Below are positions 54,378 through 63,998 of a stretch of 64,000 nt of DNA, one piece after another. Positions within the stretch are counted from its first letter, which is position 1. The number at the start of each line of letters is the position of its first letter. A program made the position numbers and the translations under genes. This DNA comes from Streptomyces sp. CB02366 (GTDB lineage Bacteria; Actinomycetota; Actinomycetes; Streptomycetales; Streptomycetaceae). The notes under the pieces are model-generated. The model was not told the DNA's origin and made no database searches. It saw only the letters and a program-made list of their open reading frames with translations. Location of the stretch: the NCBI RefSeq assembly GCF_001905905.1, contig NZ_LIVT01000004.1, positions 1 to 64,000 of the forward strand, in the 5' to 3' direction.

Positions 54378-56102
54378 ATGAGCGGTGGACTGCTGGTCGC
54401 GGGGACCACGTCGGACGCGGGCAAGAGCGTCGTCACGGCGGGCATCTGCCGCTGGCTGGTGCGCCGGGGCGTGAAGGTCGCGCCGTTCAAGGCGCAGAAC
54501 ATGTCGCTGAACTCCTTCGTGACCCGGGAGGGCGCGGAGATCGGCCGGGCCCAGGCGATGCAGGCGCAGGCGGCCCGGGTGGAGCCGACGGCCCTGATGA
54601 ACCCGGTGCTGCTGAAACCGGGCGGCGACCGCTCCAGCCAGGTGGTCCTGATGGGCAGGCCGGTCGGCGAGATGAGCGCGCGGGGGTACCACGGGGGCCG
54701 TCAGGAGGCGCTGCTCGGCACGGTCACCGACTGCCTGGAGCAGCTCCGGTCGACGTACGACGCGGTGATCTGCGAGGGGGCCGGCTCCCCCGCGGAGATC
54801 AACCTGCGGCGCACCGACATCGTGAACATGGGGATCGCGCGGGCCGCCGGCTTCCCGGTGCTGGTGGTCGGGGACATCGACCGGGGCGGGGTCTTCGCCT
54901 CGTTCTTCGGGACCACCGCACTGCTGGGCCCCGAGGACCAGGCGCTGGTCGCGGGCTACCTGGTGAACAAGTTCCGGGGCGACGTCTCGCTGCTGGAGCC
55001 GGGCCTGGACATGCTGTACGGGCTGACCGGACGGCGGACGTACGGGGTGCTGCCGTTCGCCCACGGGCTCGGCATCGACGAGGAGGACGGCCTGCGGGTC
55101 TCCCTGCGGGGTGCGGTGCGGGAGTCGGCCGTGGCTCCCCCGCACGGCGAGGACGTGCTGCGGGTCGCGGTCTGCGCGGTGCCGCTGATGTCGAACTTCA
55201 CGGACGTGGACGCGCTGGCGGCCGAACCGGGCGTCGTCGTGCGGTTCGTGGACCGGGCGGAGGAGCTGGCCGACGCGGACCTGGTGGTCGTCCCCGGGAC
55301 GCGCGGCACCGTGAAGGCGCTGGCCTGGCTGCGCGAGCGCGGCCTCGCGGACGCGCTCGCGCGGCGGGCGGCGGAGGGCCGGCCGGTGCTGGGGATCTGC
55401 GGCGGGTTCCAGGTGCTCGGTGAGCGGATCGAGGACGAGGTGGAGTCGCGGGCGGGGGTCGTGGACGGGCTCGGCCTGCTGCCCGTGCGCATCCGCTTCG
55501 ACCGGGCCAAGACGTTGGCGCGACCGGTCGGCTCCGCGCTGGGCGAGCCGGTGGAGGGGTACGAGATCCACCACGGGGTGGCCGACGTGCGGGGCGGCGA
55601 GCCGTTCCTGGACGGGTGCCGGGTGGGGGCGGTGTGGGGGACGCACTGGCACGGGTCGCTGGAGAGCGACGCGTTCCGGCGGCGGTTCCTGACCGAGGTG
55701 GCGCGGGCCGCCGGACGGCGGTTCGTTCCGGCGCCGGACACGAGCTTCGGGATGCTGCGGGAGGAGCAGCTGGACCGGCTCGGGGACCTGGTCGAGGAGC
55801 ACGCGGACACGGACGCGTTGTGGCGGCTGATCGAGGGGGGCGCGCCTGCGGGGCTGCCGTTCGTGCCGCCGGGGGCCCCTGCCCTGCCGGGGGCCGGCAC
55901 GGGGGCGGAGGCGCGTTCGGCGCCGGGGGACGCGGGCGCTGAGGATGCGGAGGGCCGGGGCGCCGCCCCGCCTCCCGCTCCTCGATCGCCCGAGGGGCCG
56001 GGATTCGCCCGGTCCGCGGAGGCGGCGCCCCGGGGAGTGGAGTGCGCCGGGCCCGGCCCGGCCGGGCTCGATGGTGTTGACGTCGACGAGGAGGCCAAGT
56101 GA
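54378..56102 (+). CDS. cobQ: Cobyric acid synthase CobQ/CbiP
   Basis: 574 aa. The glutamine-dependent ligase amidates four side chains (b, d, e and g) of adenosylcobyrinic acid a,c-diamide. An N-terminal P-loop-type domain ([11 protein letters not shown] about 9-19, [13 protein letters not shown]) leads to the glutamine amidotransferase half with the nucleophile Cys in [10 protein letters not shown] (about 342) and the His in [15 protein letters not shown] 54378 is preceded by GGGAG; GTG 54303, overlapping cobD, is the alternative. The last 75 residues are a Pro/Gly/Ala-rich extension beyond the usual length of about 490. Confidence 0.94.
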   Translation: MSGGLLVAGTTSDAGKSVVTAGICRWLVRRGVKVAPFKAQNMSLNSFVTREGAEIGRAQAMQAQAARVEPTALMNPVLLKPGGDRSSQVVLMGRPVGEMSARGYHGGRQEALLGTVTDCLEQLRSTYDAVICEGAGSPAEINLRRTDIVNMGIARAAGFPVLVVGDIDRGGVFASFFGTTALLGPEDQALVAGYLVNKFRGDVSLLEPGLDMLYGLTGRRTYGVLPFAHGLGIDEEDGLRVSLRGAVRESAVAPPHGEDVLRVAVCAVPLMSNFTDVDALAAEPGVVVRFVDRAEELADADLVVVPGTRGTVKALAWLRERGLADALARRAAEGRPVLGICGGFQVLGERIEDEVESRAGVVDGLGLLPVRIRFDRAKTLARPVGSALGEPVEGYEIHHGVADVRGGEPFLDGCRVGAVWGTHWHGSLESDAFRRRFLTEVARAAGRRFVPAPDTSFGMLREEQLDRLGDLVEEHADTDALWRLIEGGAPAGLPFVPPGAPALPGAGTGAEARSAPGDAGAEDAEGRGAAPPPAPRSPEGPGFARSAEAAPRGVECAGPGPAGLDGVDVDEEAK

Positions 56103-58150
56103 GTACGCCGTATCCCTTCACCGCGATCGTCGGACAGGACGACCTGCGGCTCGGGCTGTTGCTGAACGCGGTCAGTCCCGCTGTGGGCGGGGTCCTCGTG
56201 CGCGGGGAGAAGGGGACCGCCAAGTCCACCGCCGTGCGCGCGCTCGCCGCGCTGATGCCCGAGGTCTCCGTCGTCCCCGGATGCCGGTTCTCCTGTGACC
56301 CCGCCTCCCCCGACCCGGCGTGTCCCGACGGGCCGCACGCGGACGCCGCCGGCGTGTCGCGCGCGGCGCGGACCGTGGAGCTGCCGGTCGGCGCTTCGGA
56401 GGACCGGCTCGTGGGAGCGCTGGACATCGAACGGGCGCTCTCCGAGGGCGTGAAGGCGTTCGAGCCGGGGCTGCTGGCCGACGCGCATCGCGGCATCCTC
56501 TACGTGGACGAGGTCAACCTCCTCCACGACCACCTGGTGGACCTGCTGCTGGACGCGGCGGCCATGGGCGCCTCGTACGTGGAGCGCGAGGGCGTCTCCG
56601 TACGGCATGCGGCGCGGTTCCTGCTGGTCGGGACGATGAACCCGGAAGAAGGCGAGCTGCGGCCGCAGTTGCTGGACCGGTTCGGGCTGACCGTGGAGGT
56701 CTCCGCCTCCCGGGACACCGACGAGCGGGTGGAGGTCGTGCGGCGACGGCTCGCGTACGACGACGATCCCGAGGGGTTCGCGGCGCGCTGGGCCGAGGAG
56801 GAGGGGGCGCTGCGCGAGCGGATCGCCGCCGCGCGCGCCCTGCTGCCCCGGGTCGTGCTGGGCGACGGCGTGTTGCGGCAGATCGCGGCGACCTGTGCCG
56901 CCTTCGAGGTCGACGGGATGCGGGCCGACATCGTCATGGCCCGTACCGCGACCGCACTGGCCGCCTGGACGGGGCGCGAGGAGGTCACCGCCGAGGACGT
57001 ACGGCAGGCCGCGCTGCTGGCCCTGCCCCACCGGCGTCGCCGCAACCCGTTCGACGCGCCCGGCCTGGACGAGGACAAGCTCGACCGGACCCTCGACGAG
57101 GCCGCCGGGCAGGACGGGGGCCCGGGGGACGACGAGCCCGATCCGGACGGCGGAGGGGACGGCGGAGGTGGCGGTGGCGGTGGCGTGCCGCCGCAGGCCG
57201 GCGGACCGGACAGCACAGCCCCGGAGGACGGTACGCCCTCCCCGGCGCCCGAGGACACGCCGTCCCGGGCCCCCGAGGGCGAGTCCGGCGCGCCCGGCCG
57301 GCCCGCCGGGGGCGAGCAGCAGTCGGTGGCGTCCGCCGAGCCGTTCCGGACGAAGACGCTCAGCGTGCCCGGGCTCGGGGAGGGCGCTGCCGGGCGGCGC
57401 TCCCCGGCCCGTACCGAGCACGGGCGCACCACCGGCGCGCGGCGGCCCGAGGGGGCGCTGACCAAGCTGCACCTGGCCGCGACCGTGCGGGCGGCCGCCC
57501 CGCACCAGCGGGCGCGCGGTCGGGCCGGGCGCGGGCTCGTGGTGCGCCGGGACGATCTGCGGCAGGCGGTCCGCGAGGGGCGGGAGGGCAACCTCGTGCT
57601 GTTCGTCGTGGACGCCTCCGGGTCGATGGCCGCCCGGCAGCGGATGAGCGCGGTCAAGGGGGCCGTGCTGTCGCTGCTGCTCGACGCCTACCAGCGGCGT
57701 GACAAGGTCGGCCTGGTCACCTTCCGGGGCAGGGAGGCCGAGGTGGCGCTGCCGCCGACCTCGTCCGTGGACGCCGCCGCCGCCCGGCTGGAGTCGCTGC
57801 CGACCGGGGGCCGCACCCCGCTGGCCGCCGGGCTGCTCAAGGCCCATGACGTGCTGCGGGTGGAGCGGCTGCGCGATCCGTCGCGGCGGCCCCTGCTCGT
57901 CGTGGTCACGGACGGCCGGGCGACCGGCGGCCCGGAGCCGGTGGCGCTCGCCGGACGGGCCGGCCGGCTGCACCGCTCCGAGGGGACGGCCTCGGTCGTC
58001 GTGGACTGCGAGTCGGGGTACGTACGCCTCGGTCTCGCCGGGGAACTCGCCCGGGAACTGGGAGGCGCCGCCGTCACGCTCGACGAGCTGCGGGCCGACT
58101 CGATCGCCGGGCTCGTCAAGGACGTCACCGCAGCCGGGAGGGCCGCTTGA
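56099..58150 (+). CDS. Fused magnesium-chelatase-like protein (ChlI-ChlD type)
   Basis: 683 aa. The AAA+ part (about 1-330) has Walker [10 protein letters not shown] (about 37-45), [18 protein letters not shown] and arginine-finger/sensor regions; a Pro/acidic linker (about 335-440) follows, then a VWA domain (about 490-683) with the MIDAS motif DASGSM. It corresponds to chelatase small and medium subunits in one chain, like BchI-BchD. In this operon it most likely drives cobalt insertion with a CobN-type large subunit, which is not in the window. It overlaps cobQ by 4 bases (GTGA). Confidence 0.9.
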   Translation: MSTPYPFTAIVGQDDLRLGLLLNAVSPAVGGVLVRGEKGTAKSTAVRALAALMPEVSVVPGCRFSCDPASPDPACPDGPHADAAGVSRAARTVELPVGASEDRLVGALDIERALSEGVKAFEPGLLADAHRGILYVDEVNLLHDHLVDLLLDAAAMGASYVEREGVSVRHAARFLLVGTMNPEEGELRPQLLDRFGLTVEVSASRDTDERVEVVRRRLAYDDDPEGFAARWAEEEGALRERIAAARALLPRVVLGDGVLRQIAATCAAFEVDGMRADIVMARTATALAAWTGREEVTAEDVRQAALLALPHRRRRNPFDAPGLDEDKLDRTLDEAAGQDGGPGDDEPDPDGGGDGGGGGGGGVPPQAGGPDSTAPEDGTPSPAPEDTPSRAPEGESGAPGRPAGGEQQSVASAEPFRTKTLSVPGLGEGAAGRRSPARTEHGRTTGARRPEGALTKLHLAATVRAAAPHQRARGRAGRGLVVRRDDLRQAVREGREGNLVLFVVDASGSMAARQRMSAVKGAVLSLLLDAYQRRDKVGLVTFRGREAEVALPPTSSVDAAAARLESLPTGGRTPLAAGLLKAHDVLRVERLRDPSRRPLLVVVTDGRATGGPEPVALAGRAGRLHRSEGTASVVVDCESGYVRLGLAGELARELGGAAVTLDELRADSIAGLVKDVTAAGRAA

Positions 58151-58749
58151 TGCCGCAGGGACAGCCGACTTCCGTACCGGACGACGGGCTTACCACCCGT
58201 CAGCGGCGCAACCGCCCGCTCCTGTTCATCCACACGGGCGTCGGGAAGGGCAAGTCCACCGCCGCCTTCGGGCTGGCGTTGCGCGCCTGGAACCAGGGGT
58301 GGCCGATCGGGGTGTTCCAGTTCGTGAAGTCGGCGAAGTGGAAGGTCGGCGAGGAGAACGCGCTCAAGGTGCTCGGCGCGAGCGGTGAGGGCGGCACCGT
58401 CGACTGGCACAAGATGGGCGAGGGCTGGTCCTGGGTGCAGCGCGACGGCCAGCTCGACAACGAGGAGAAGGCCCGCGAGGGCTGGGAGCAGGTCAAGCGC
58501 GATCTGGCGGCCGAGACGTACCGGCTGTACGTGCTCGACGAGTTCGCCTACCCGATGCACTGGGGCTGGATCGACGTCGACGAGGTCGTCGAGGTGATGC
58601 GGAACCGGCCCGGCGTCCAGCACGTGGTGATCACCGGCCGCAACGCGCCGGACGCGCTGATCGAGGCCGCCGACCTGGTGACCGACATGACGAAGGTCAA
58701 GCACCCGATGGACGCGGGGCAGAAGGGCCAGAGGGGCATCGAGTGGTGA
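58150..58749 (+). CDS. cobO: Cob(I)yrinic acid a,c-diamide adenosyltransferase CobO
   Basis: 199 aa, CobO/CobA/BtuR family. The P-loop HTGVGKGKSTA (about 29-39) and the conserved LYVLDEFAYPMHWGW and HVVITGRNAPDALIEAADL (partial motifs) are intact. It transfers the adenosyl group from ATP to the cobalt. ATG 58150 overlaps the chelatase stop (TGATG), so it is translationally coupled. It ends overlapping cobB by 3-4 bases. Confidence 0.95.
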   Translation: MPQGQPTSVPDDGLTTRQRRNRPLLFIHTGVGKGKSTAAFGLALRAWNQGWPIGVFQFVKSAKWKVGEENALKVLGASGEGGTVDWHKMGEGWSWVQRDGQLDNEEKAREGWEQVKRDLAAETYRLYVLDEFAYPMHWGWIDVDEVVEVMRNRPGVQHVVITGRNAPDALIEAADLVTDMTKVKHPMDAGQKGQRGIEW

Positions 58750-60113
58750 GTGCGCCCCGCCTGGTCATCGCCGCTCCGGCCTCCGGCAGCGGCAAGACCA
58801 CCGTCGCCACCGGCCTGATGGCCGCCTTCGCCGCGCGCGGGCTCGCCGTCTCGCCGCACAAGGTGGGCCCGGACTACATCGATCCGGGTTATCACTCCCT
58901 GGCGACGGGACGTCCCGGCCGCAACCTCGACGCGTACATGTGCGGGACGGAGTTGATCGCCCCGCTGTTCGCGCACGGGTCGGCGAGGTGCGACCTCGCC
59001 GTGGTCGAGGGCGTGATGGGGCTGTACGACGGCGCCTCGGGACAGGGCGAGCTGGCGTCCACCGCCCAGGTGGCGAAGCTGCTGCGCGCCCCCGTGGTGC
59101 TGGTGGTGGACGCCTCGTCGCAGTCCCGTTCGGTGGCGGCCCTGGTGCACGGGTTCGCGTCCTGGGATCCGGAGGTGCGGATCGGCGGGGTGATCCTGAA
59201 CAAGGTGGCCTCCGACCGGCACGAGGCGCTGTTGCGGGACGCGTTGGACGAGTCGGGGCTGCCGGTGCTCGGCGTGATCCGGCGGGCCCCGCAGGTCGCG
59301 ACGCCCTCGCGCCATCTGGGGCTGGTCCCGGTGGCCGAGCGGGGGGCGGAGGCGGTGGAGGCCGTACGCGCCATGGGCGAGCGGGTGCGCGCCGGGTGCG
59401 ATCTGGACGCGCTGATGGCACTGGCGCGGACGGCTCCCGCACTGCCGGACGAGCCGTGGAGCCCCGCGTACGCCCCGGCCCGGGAGTCGTACGCCCCGGC
59501 ACGGGGTCCCCGGCCCGTCGTCGCGGTGGCGGGCGGGGCGGCGTTCACCTTCGCCTACGCGGAACACGCCGAGCTGCTGACGGCGGCCGGGGCGGAGGTC
59601 GTGGCCTTCGACCCGCTGCGGGACGAGAAGCTGCCGGCGGGTACGGCGGGCATCGTGATCGGCGGCGGGTTCCCGGAGGTGTACGCGCCCGAGCTGTCGG
59701 CCAACCGGCCGCTGCGGCGCGCGGTGACGGAGCTGGCCCTGAGCGGCGCCCCGGTGGCCGCCGAGTGCGCGGGGCTGCTCTATCTGGCGCGGGAACTGGA
59801 CGGGAAGCCGATGTGCGGGGTGCTCGGCGCCGAGGCCCGGATGTCCGAGCGGCTGACCCTCGGATACCGGCAGGCGGTGGCCGTCTCCGACAGCGTGCTG
59901 GCGGTGGCGGGCACCCGGATGCGCGGGCACGAGTTCCACCGCACGGTCCTGGAGCCGGGGGCGGGGGCCACCCCCGCGTGGGGCATGCACCAGCCGGAGC
60001 GACGGGTCGAGGGGTACGTGGAGCGGGGCGTGCACGCGAGCTATCTGCACACCCACTGGGCCGCCTCGCCCGAGGTGGCCGGCCGGTTCGTGGCACACTG
60101 CCGGGCCCGGTGA
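58746..60113 (+). CDS. cobB: Cobyrinate a,c-diamide synthase CobB/CbiA
   Basis: 455 aa. The N-terminal ATP-binding domain has APASGSGKTTVATGL (about 9-23) and KVGPDYIDPGYH; the C-terminal glutamine amidotransferase has the nucleophile in AAECAGLLYL (about 340) and the His of YLHTHWA. It amidates the a and c carboxyls. GTG 58746 overlaps cobO by 4 bases (GTGA); a GTG one codon earlier is equivalent. It is the last gene of the operon, and it ends before the convergent ZIP transporter. Confidence 0.95.
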   Translation: MSAPRLVIAAPASGSGKTTVATGLMAAFAARGLAVSPHKVGPDYIDPGYHSLATGRPGRNLDAYMCGTELIAPLFAHGSARCDLAVVEGVMGLYDGASGQGELASTAQVAKLLRAPVVLVVDASSQSRSVAALVHGFASWDPEVRIGGVILNKVASDRHEALLRDALDESGLPVLGVIRRAPQVATPSRHLGLVPVAERGAEAVEAVRAMGERVRAGCDLDALMALARTAPALPDEPWSPAYAPARESYAPARGPRPVVAVAGGAAFTFAYAEHAELLTAAGAEVVAFDPLRDEKLPAGTAGIVIGGGFPEVYAPELSANRPLRRAVTELALSGAPVAAECAGLLYLARELDGKPMCGVLGAEARMSERLTLGYRQAVAVSDSVLAVAGTRMRGHEFHRTVLEPGAGATPAWGMHQPERRVEGYVERGVHASYLHTHWAASPEVAGRFVAHCRAR

Positions 60114-60171
60114 GCCGCTTTCCCGGGGGCGTGACGGGGCGCGCGAGAAGGTGCGGGGGCGTACGCGCGGC

Positions 60172-60903
60172 TCACTCGGCGATGCCGACGACCAGCCAGA
60201 TGAAGCCCACGCCCCCGATGGTGCAGAGAAGGGTGGAGCGGGCGGGATGGGTGTGGTGCGCCTCGGGAAGGATCTCCGCAGCGGCCAGGTAGAGCAGGGC
60301 TCCGCCGAAGAAGCCGAGATAGCCGCCGAGCAGTTCCTCCGGAAGGGTGAATAGCAGCGTCGTCGCCGCGCCCACGACCGGCGCCACCGCGGCCGCGAAC
60401 AGCATCAGGAGCGCCTTGCGGCGGGCGTTCCCGTAAAGAGTGGTGAGGGTGTACGTGTTGAATCCGTCGGCGAAGTCATGACTGATCACCGCCAGCGCCA
60501 CGGCCACGCCCATGGAGCCGCCGACCTGGAAGGCGGCGCCGAGCGCGACGCCGTCCATCAGGCTGTGGCCGACCATCGCGGCGGCCGCCGTCAGCCCCAC
60601 CTGCGGTACGCGCTCGTCCCGGCGGGCCGCCGCCCCGTGCGCCACCTGGCGTACGGCGAGCAGCCGCTCGACCAGATGGGCCACCAGGAAGCCGCCCACG
60701 AACAGCAGCAGGGCGGCCGGCACCCCGAACACCGGCTCGCCCGCGGCCTCGACCGCCTCCGGCAGGAGGTCGAGTCCGACCACGCCGAGCATCAGGCCGC
60801 CCGCGAAGCCGAGCACCAGATGGCGGCGGTCGGTGATGCGCCGGGCGACCCAGCCGCCGGCCAGGGTCATCAGGAACGCGCCGAGCGCGACGAACACCGC
60901 CAT
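60172..60903 (-). CDS. ZIP-family metal transporter
   Basis: 243 aa with about 8 membrane helices. The metal-site helices are VGHSLMDGVALGAAF and VISHDFADGFNTYTL, with the conserved His, Asp and Asn of ZIP proteins (His in HS-MDG, His/Asp in SHDFADG). It imports a divalent cation such as zinc or manganese; cobalt is possible but has no support other than the adjacent cobalamin operon. It is convergent with cobB and not part of that operon. Confidence 0.9.
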   Translation of the reverse strand: MAVFVALGAFLMTLAGGWVARRITDRRHLVLGFAGGLMLGVVGLDLLPEAVEAAGEPVFGVPAALLLFVGGFLVAHLVERLLAVRQVAHGAAARRDERVPQVGLTAAAAMVGHSLMDGVALGAAFQVGGSMGVAVALAVISHDFADGFNTYTLTTLYGNARRKALLMLFAAAVAPVVGAATTLLFTLPEELLGGYLGFFGGALLYLAAAEILPEAHHTHPARSTLLCTIGGVGFIWLVVGIAE

Positions 60904-61060
60904 GGGCCCTTGCTAGCCGATCGGGCACGCCCTCCGCATCCCAGGGTGTCCTTACCCGCGGGGCCCCCGGCGCCCCCGCGGCAGCCCTCCCGGTACGCCG
61001 CCGGCCGCGCCGTCCGGGTGTTCCCCACCGCCCGTCCCGTGTTCCGCACGACCCGCCCGT

Positions 61061-61072
61061 TCCGTATACGGA
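61061..61072 (+). promoter_or_regulatory. 12-bp palindrome upstream of cobE-cobC
   Basis: TCCGTATACGGA is a perfect palindrome about 60 bases before ATG 61134. It could be an operator or part of a promoter (TATAC inside); I could not find a -35 at the right distance. Confidence 0.35.
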
Positions 61073-61133
61073 GGGGGCTCGTCCCCTCTCCCGCGCCCCC
61101 GCGCCGTACCACCTGAAAGGCAGGACTCCGCCG

Positions 61134-62777
61134 ATGACCGGAGCATCCCCCGGCCCCGCACCCGCGTCCGGCGCCCGCAGTCTCGTGGTGGGGGTCGGCG
61201 CCCGCAAGGGCGTCCCCGGTGATGTGGTGTTCGCCCTCATCGAGGCGGCGTTGCGCGGGGCGGGGCTGGACGCGTCGGACGTGGTGGAGGTCGCGACGGT
61301 CGACGCCAAGGGGGACGAGCCGGGGATCGTGGGGGCGGCGGCCCGGCTCGGGGTGCCGGTGCGGACCCATCCGGCCGGGGCGCTGGCCGCGGTCCGCGTG
61401 CCGCATCCCTCGGGCGCGGTGGGCGCGGTGGCGGGCACCCCCTCGGTCGCCGAGGCGGCGGCGCTGATCGAGGCGGACGAACTGGTGGTGCCCAAGACCC
61501 GTGCCCCGGGCGGGAAGCCGGGCGAAACCGCGTTCGCGGGCGGGGGGGCCGCCGAGGAGGGGGCGGCGGTCCGGGGGGCCGCGACCTGTGCGGTGGCCCT
61601 GCGGTATCCGGCCGCCGCCGGGGCGCCCGGTGTTCCGGGCAGGAAAAATTCCTCTTCCCCGGTGACGGCGGGCCCCGGTCCGTCCACCATGGCTGCCATG
61701 AATCCCCCCACGAACATCGAGAGCGCCGGGCCCGACCTGCGCCACCACGGAGACGCGGAGGTACGCGGCGAGAATCTGACCGACCTCGCCGTGAACGTCC
61801 GGACCCACACGCCCCCCGAGTGGCTGCGCGAGCGGATAGCCGGGTCGCTCACCTCGCTCGCCGCCTACCCCGACGGGGCGTCGGCCCGCGCCGCGGTCGC
61901 CGACCGGCACGGCCTGCCGGTGGAGCGGGTGCTGCTGACGGCGGGCGCGGCCGAGGCGTTCGTCCTGATCGCGCGGGCCCTTCCGGCGCGCCGTCCGGTC
62001 GTGGTGCACCCGCAGTTCACCGAACCGGAGGCGGCGTTGCGGGCGGCCGGGCACCAGGTGGGGCGGGTCCTGCTGCGTGCCGAGAACGGCTTCCGGCTCG
62101 ATCCGGCAGCGGTGCCCGAGGAGGCGGACCTCGTGGTGGTCGGCAATCCGACGAACCCGACGTCCGTGCTGCACCCGGCGGCCCTGCTGGAGAAGCTGGC
62201 GCGGCCGGGGCGGACGCTGGTGGTCGACGAGGCGTTCATGGACGTGGTGCCGGGCGAGCGCGAGGCGCTGTGCGGGCGGACGGACGTCCCCGGGCTGGTG
62301 GTGCTGCGCAGCCTCACCAAGACGTGGGGGCTGGCCGGGCTGCGGATCGGTTATGTGCTGGCCGCGCCGGAGACGGTGGCGCTGCTGGCCGAGGCGCAGC
62401 CGCTGTGGCCCGTCTCCACCCCGGCGCTGGCGGCGGCCGAGGCGTGCATGGAGCCGCGGGCGCTGGTGGAGGCGGCCGGGGCGGCGGACCGGATCACGGT
62501 GGACCGGGCCCATCTGCTCGCCGGGCTGGCCGAGTTCAGCGAGGTCCAGGCGGTGGAGGAGGCCCGGGGGCCGTTCGTCCTGATCCGTCTGGAGCGGGCG
62601 GCGGAGGTGCGCGAGCGGCTGCGGCTGCTGGGCTTCGCGGCCCGGCGCGGGGACACGTTCCCGGGGCTGGGGCCGCAGTGGCTGCGGCTCGCGGTCCGCG
62701 ACCGGACCACGACCAATCGTTTCCTCCAGGCGCTGGACCAGGCGGTGCAGGCGCTGCCCGCGCGGTCGGGGCGCTGA
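61134..62777 (+). CDS. CobE-CobC fusion (precorrin/cobalamin side-chain enzyme)
   Basis: 547 aa in one frame. The N-terminal part (about 15-165, SLVVGVGARKGVPGDVVFALIE, given as VVGVGARKG) matches CobE/CbiG C-terminal domains. After a linker (about 165-190) the rest is a PLP-dependent fold-type I protein like CobC (Rv2231c type): YPDGASARAAVADRHG, NPTNPTS, LVVDEAFMDVVPGE, then the lysine region LRSLTKTWGLAGLRIGY with the PLP Lys. CobC-type proteins provide threonine phosphate decarboxylation to aminopropanol phosphate. Met186 (ATG 61689) could be an internal start for a separate CobC; see findings. Confidence 0.82.
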   Translation: MTGASPGPAPASGARSLVVGVGARKGVPGDVVFALIEAALRGAGLDASDVVEVATVDAKGDEPGIVGAAARLGVPVRTHPAGALAAVRVPHPSGAVGAVAGTPSVAEAAALIEADELVVPKTRAPGGKPGETAFAGGGAAEEGAAVRGAATCAVALRYPAAAGAPGVPGRKNSSSPVTAGPGPSTMAAMNPPTNIESAGPDLRHHGDAEVRGENLTDLAVNVRTHTPPEWLRERIAGSLTSLAAYPDGASARAAVADRHGLPVERVLLTAGAAEAFVLIARALPARRPVVVHPQFTEPEAALRAAGHQVGRVLLRAENGFRLDPAAVPEEADLVVVGNPTNPTSVLHPAALLEKLARPGRTLVVDEAFMDVVPGEREALCGRTDVPGLVVLRSLTKTWGLAGLRIGYVLAAPETVALLAEAQPLWPVSTPALAAAEACMEPRALVEAAGAADRITVDRAHLLAGLAEFSEVQAVEEARGPFVLIRLERAAEVRERLRLLGFAARRGDTFPGLGPQWLRLAVRDRTTTNRFLQALDQAVQALPARSGR

Positions 62778-62856
62778 GGCGGGCCCCGTCCGGGGAGCGG
62801 GGCGCCGGAGGGTTTCCCGACCGGCCGGGGCGCGCCCGTGAAGGGTTTCCGCCCGG

Positions 62857-62899
62857 CCGGGCTGAGGCACCGGAGGGCCGGGCTGAGGCACGGAGGGGC
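62857..62899. repeat. Imperfect 21-bp direct repeat
   Basis: CCGGGCTGAGGCACCGGAGG and the next copy CCGGGCTGAGGCACGGAGGG lie head to tail after the cobC stop codon, and a similar GGGTTTCC..CGGCCGGG repeat lies at 62813-62860. Probably a local duplication. Confidence 0.55.
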
Positions 62900-62984
62900 T
62901 CACGGGCGGCAGGGCGGAGTGGTGAGGGGCAGGGCCCGGTGGAGGGCCCCGCCCCGGGGCGTTACGGCGTCGTACCGGTCCCGG

Positions 62985-63998
62985 TCAGTTCCGGCCGGCG
63001 GCCCGCCTGCGGGCCAGCACCGTCGCGCCCGCGCCCACGGCCAGCAGCAGGGCCGCGCCGCCCGCGATGTACGGGGTGGCGGAACTGCCGCCCGTCTCCG
63101 CGAGGTTCTCGGTGGGGGCGGTGCCCGTGTCGGAGCCGGTCTGCGTCTTCACGTCGCCGCTCGTGCCGCCGTCGCTCCCACCGCCCTGGTCGCCGCCGTC
63201 GCCGTCGCCGCCGCCCGTGGAACCGCCGTCGGTGGAACCGCCCGTGGAGCCGCCGTCCGCGGGGCCCGGCTTCCCGGGGGTCTTCGGGCCCTTCGGGGTC
63301 TCACAGGTCGCCTCGGCGAGGGTGACCTCGCCGTTCACCTCGGCCACGTTGAGCTTGAGCGGGTTGACCGCGACCTTCAACCGGAGCGCCGTGGCGGCCG
63401 CGGTCCGCTCGGTGGTGGCCGTCGTGGACAGGTCGAGGGAGACCTCTCCGACCCCCGGTACCGACACCCGCGTCGGGCCGCCCGCGCTGAGCTCCACCTC
63501 CTTGCCCAGGACCGCGACACGACCGAGCACGTTCGACTCGGCGACCGGCTTCTTCCCCGCCTCGCAGACCGCCTTGGAGGTGACCTTCTCGACCTCGACG
63601 AGCGAGAGCGCCGCGAGTCCGGGGACATGGACCCTGGCCCTGGCCAGGTGGGCGGCCCCTTCGGCCCGGTGCTCGTCGGCCGTGGCGTTCGCGGTGGCCA
63701 CGTCGGCGCGCAGGAGGCTGACCGGAGCTCCGCCCTCCACCCCGTCCACGTTCACGCTCAGCGCGGTCTTCCCGGCGGCGGCCGGGGCCTGTACCTCGTT
63801 GAGCGTGGCCTTGAGGGGCACGTGGACGGCCTTGTCGAGGAGCGAGACGTCGAGCCCGGTACGGAGCACGACCGCGCTCGCCCTGCCCTCGCCGGTGGCG
63901 GGCGTCGCCGGGGCCGCGTGCGCGGGGACGGCGGCGAGCAGGACGACCGGAGCGGCGGCGACCGCCAGAGCGGAGAGACGGAAGGTGTTGCTGTTCAA
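62985..63998 (-). CDS. SCO1860-family LAETG-anchored surface protein (5' end at window edge)
   Basis: 337 aa. A signal peptide (about 1-28: LSALAVAAAPVVLLAAVPAHA) is followed by an Ala/Val-rich beta domain of about 220 residues with paired Cys (VCEAGK and ATCETPKG), then a Gly/Ser-rich linker of SGGGDGDGGD type, the motif LAETG, a membrane helix and a basic tail RRRAAGRN. This is a cell-wall sorting signal of the class E sortase type. The first codon visible is TTG, 3 bases from the window end, so the true start may lie outside. Confidence 0.88.
   Translation of the reverse strand: MNSNTFRLSALAVAAAPVVLLAAVPAHAAPATPATGEGRASAVVLRTGLDVSLLDKAVHVPLKATLNEVQAPAAAGKTALSVNVDGVEGGAPVSLLRADVATANATADEHRAEGAAHLARARVHVPGLAALSLVEVEKVTSKAVCEAGKKPVAESNVLGRVAVLGKEVELSAGGPTRVSVPGVGEVSLDLSTTATTERTAAATALRLKVAVNPLKLNVAEVNGEVTLAEATCETPKGPKTPGKPGPADGGSTGGSTDGGSTGGGDGDGGDQGGGSDGGTSGDVKTQTGSDTGTAPTENLAETGGSSATPYIAGGAALLLAVGAGATVLARRRAAGRN

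Noticed and set aside
54956..57973. A 1005-codon open frame on the minus strand
   Set aside because: It is the complement of cobQ and the chelatase gene, both clear by motif. The antisense product is Arg/Pro/Gly-rich without domains.
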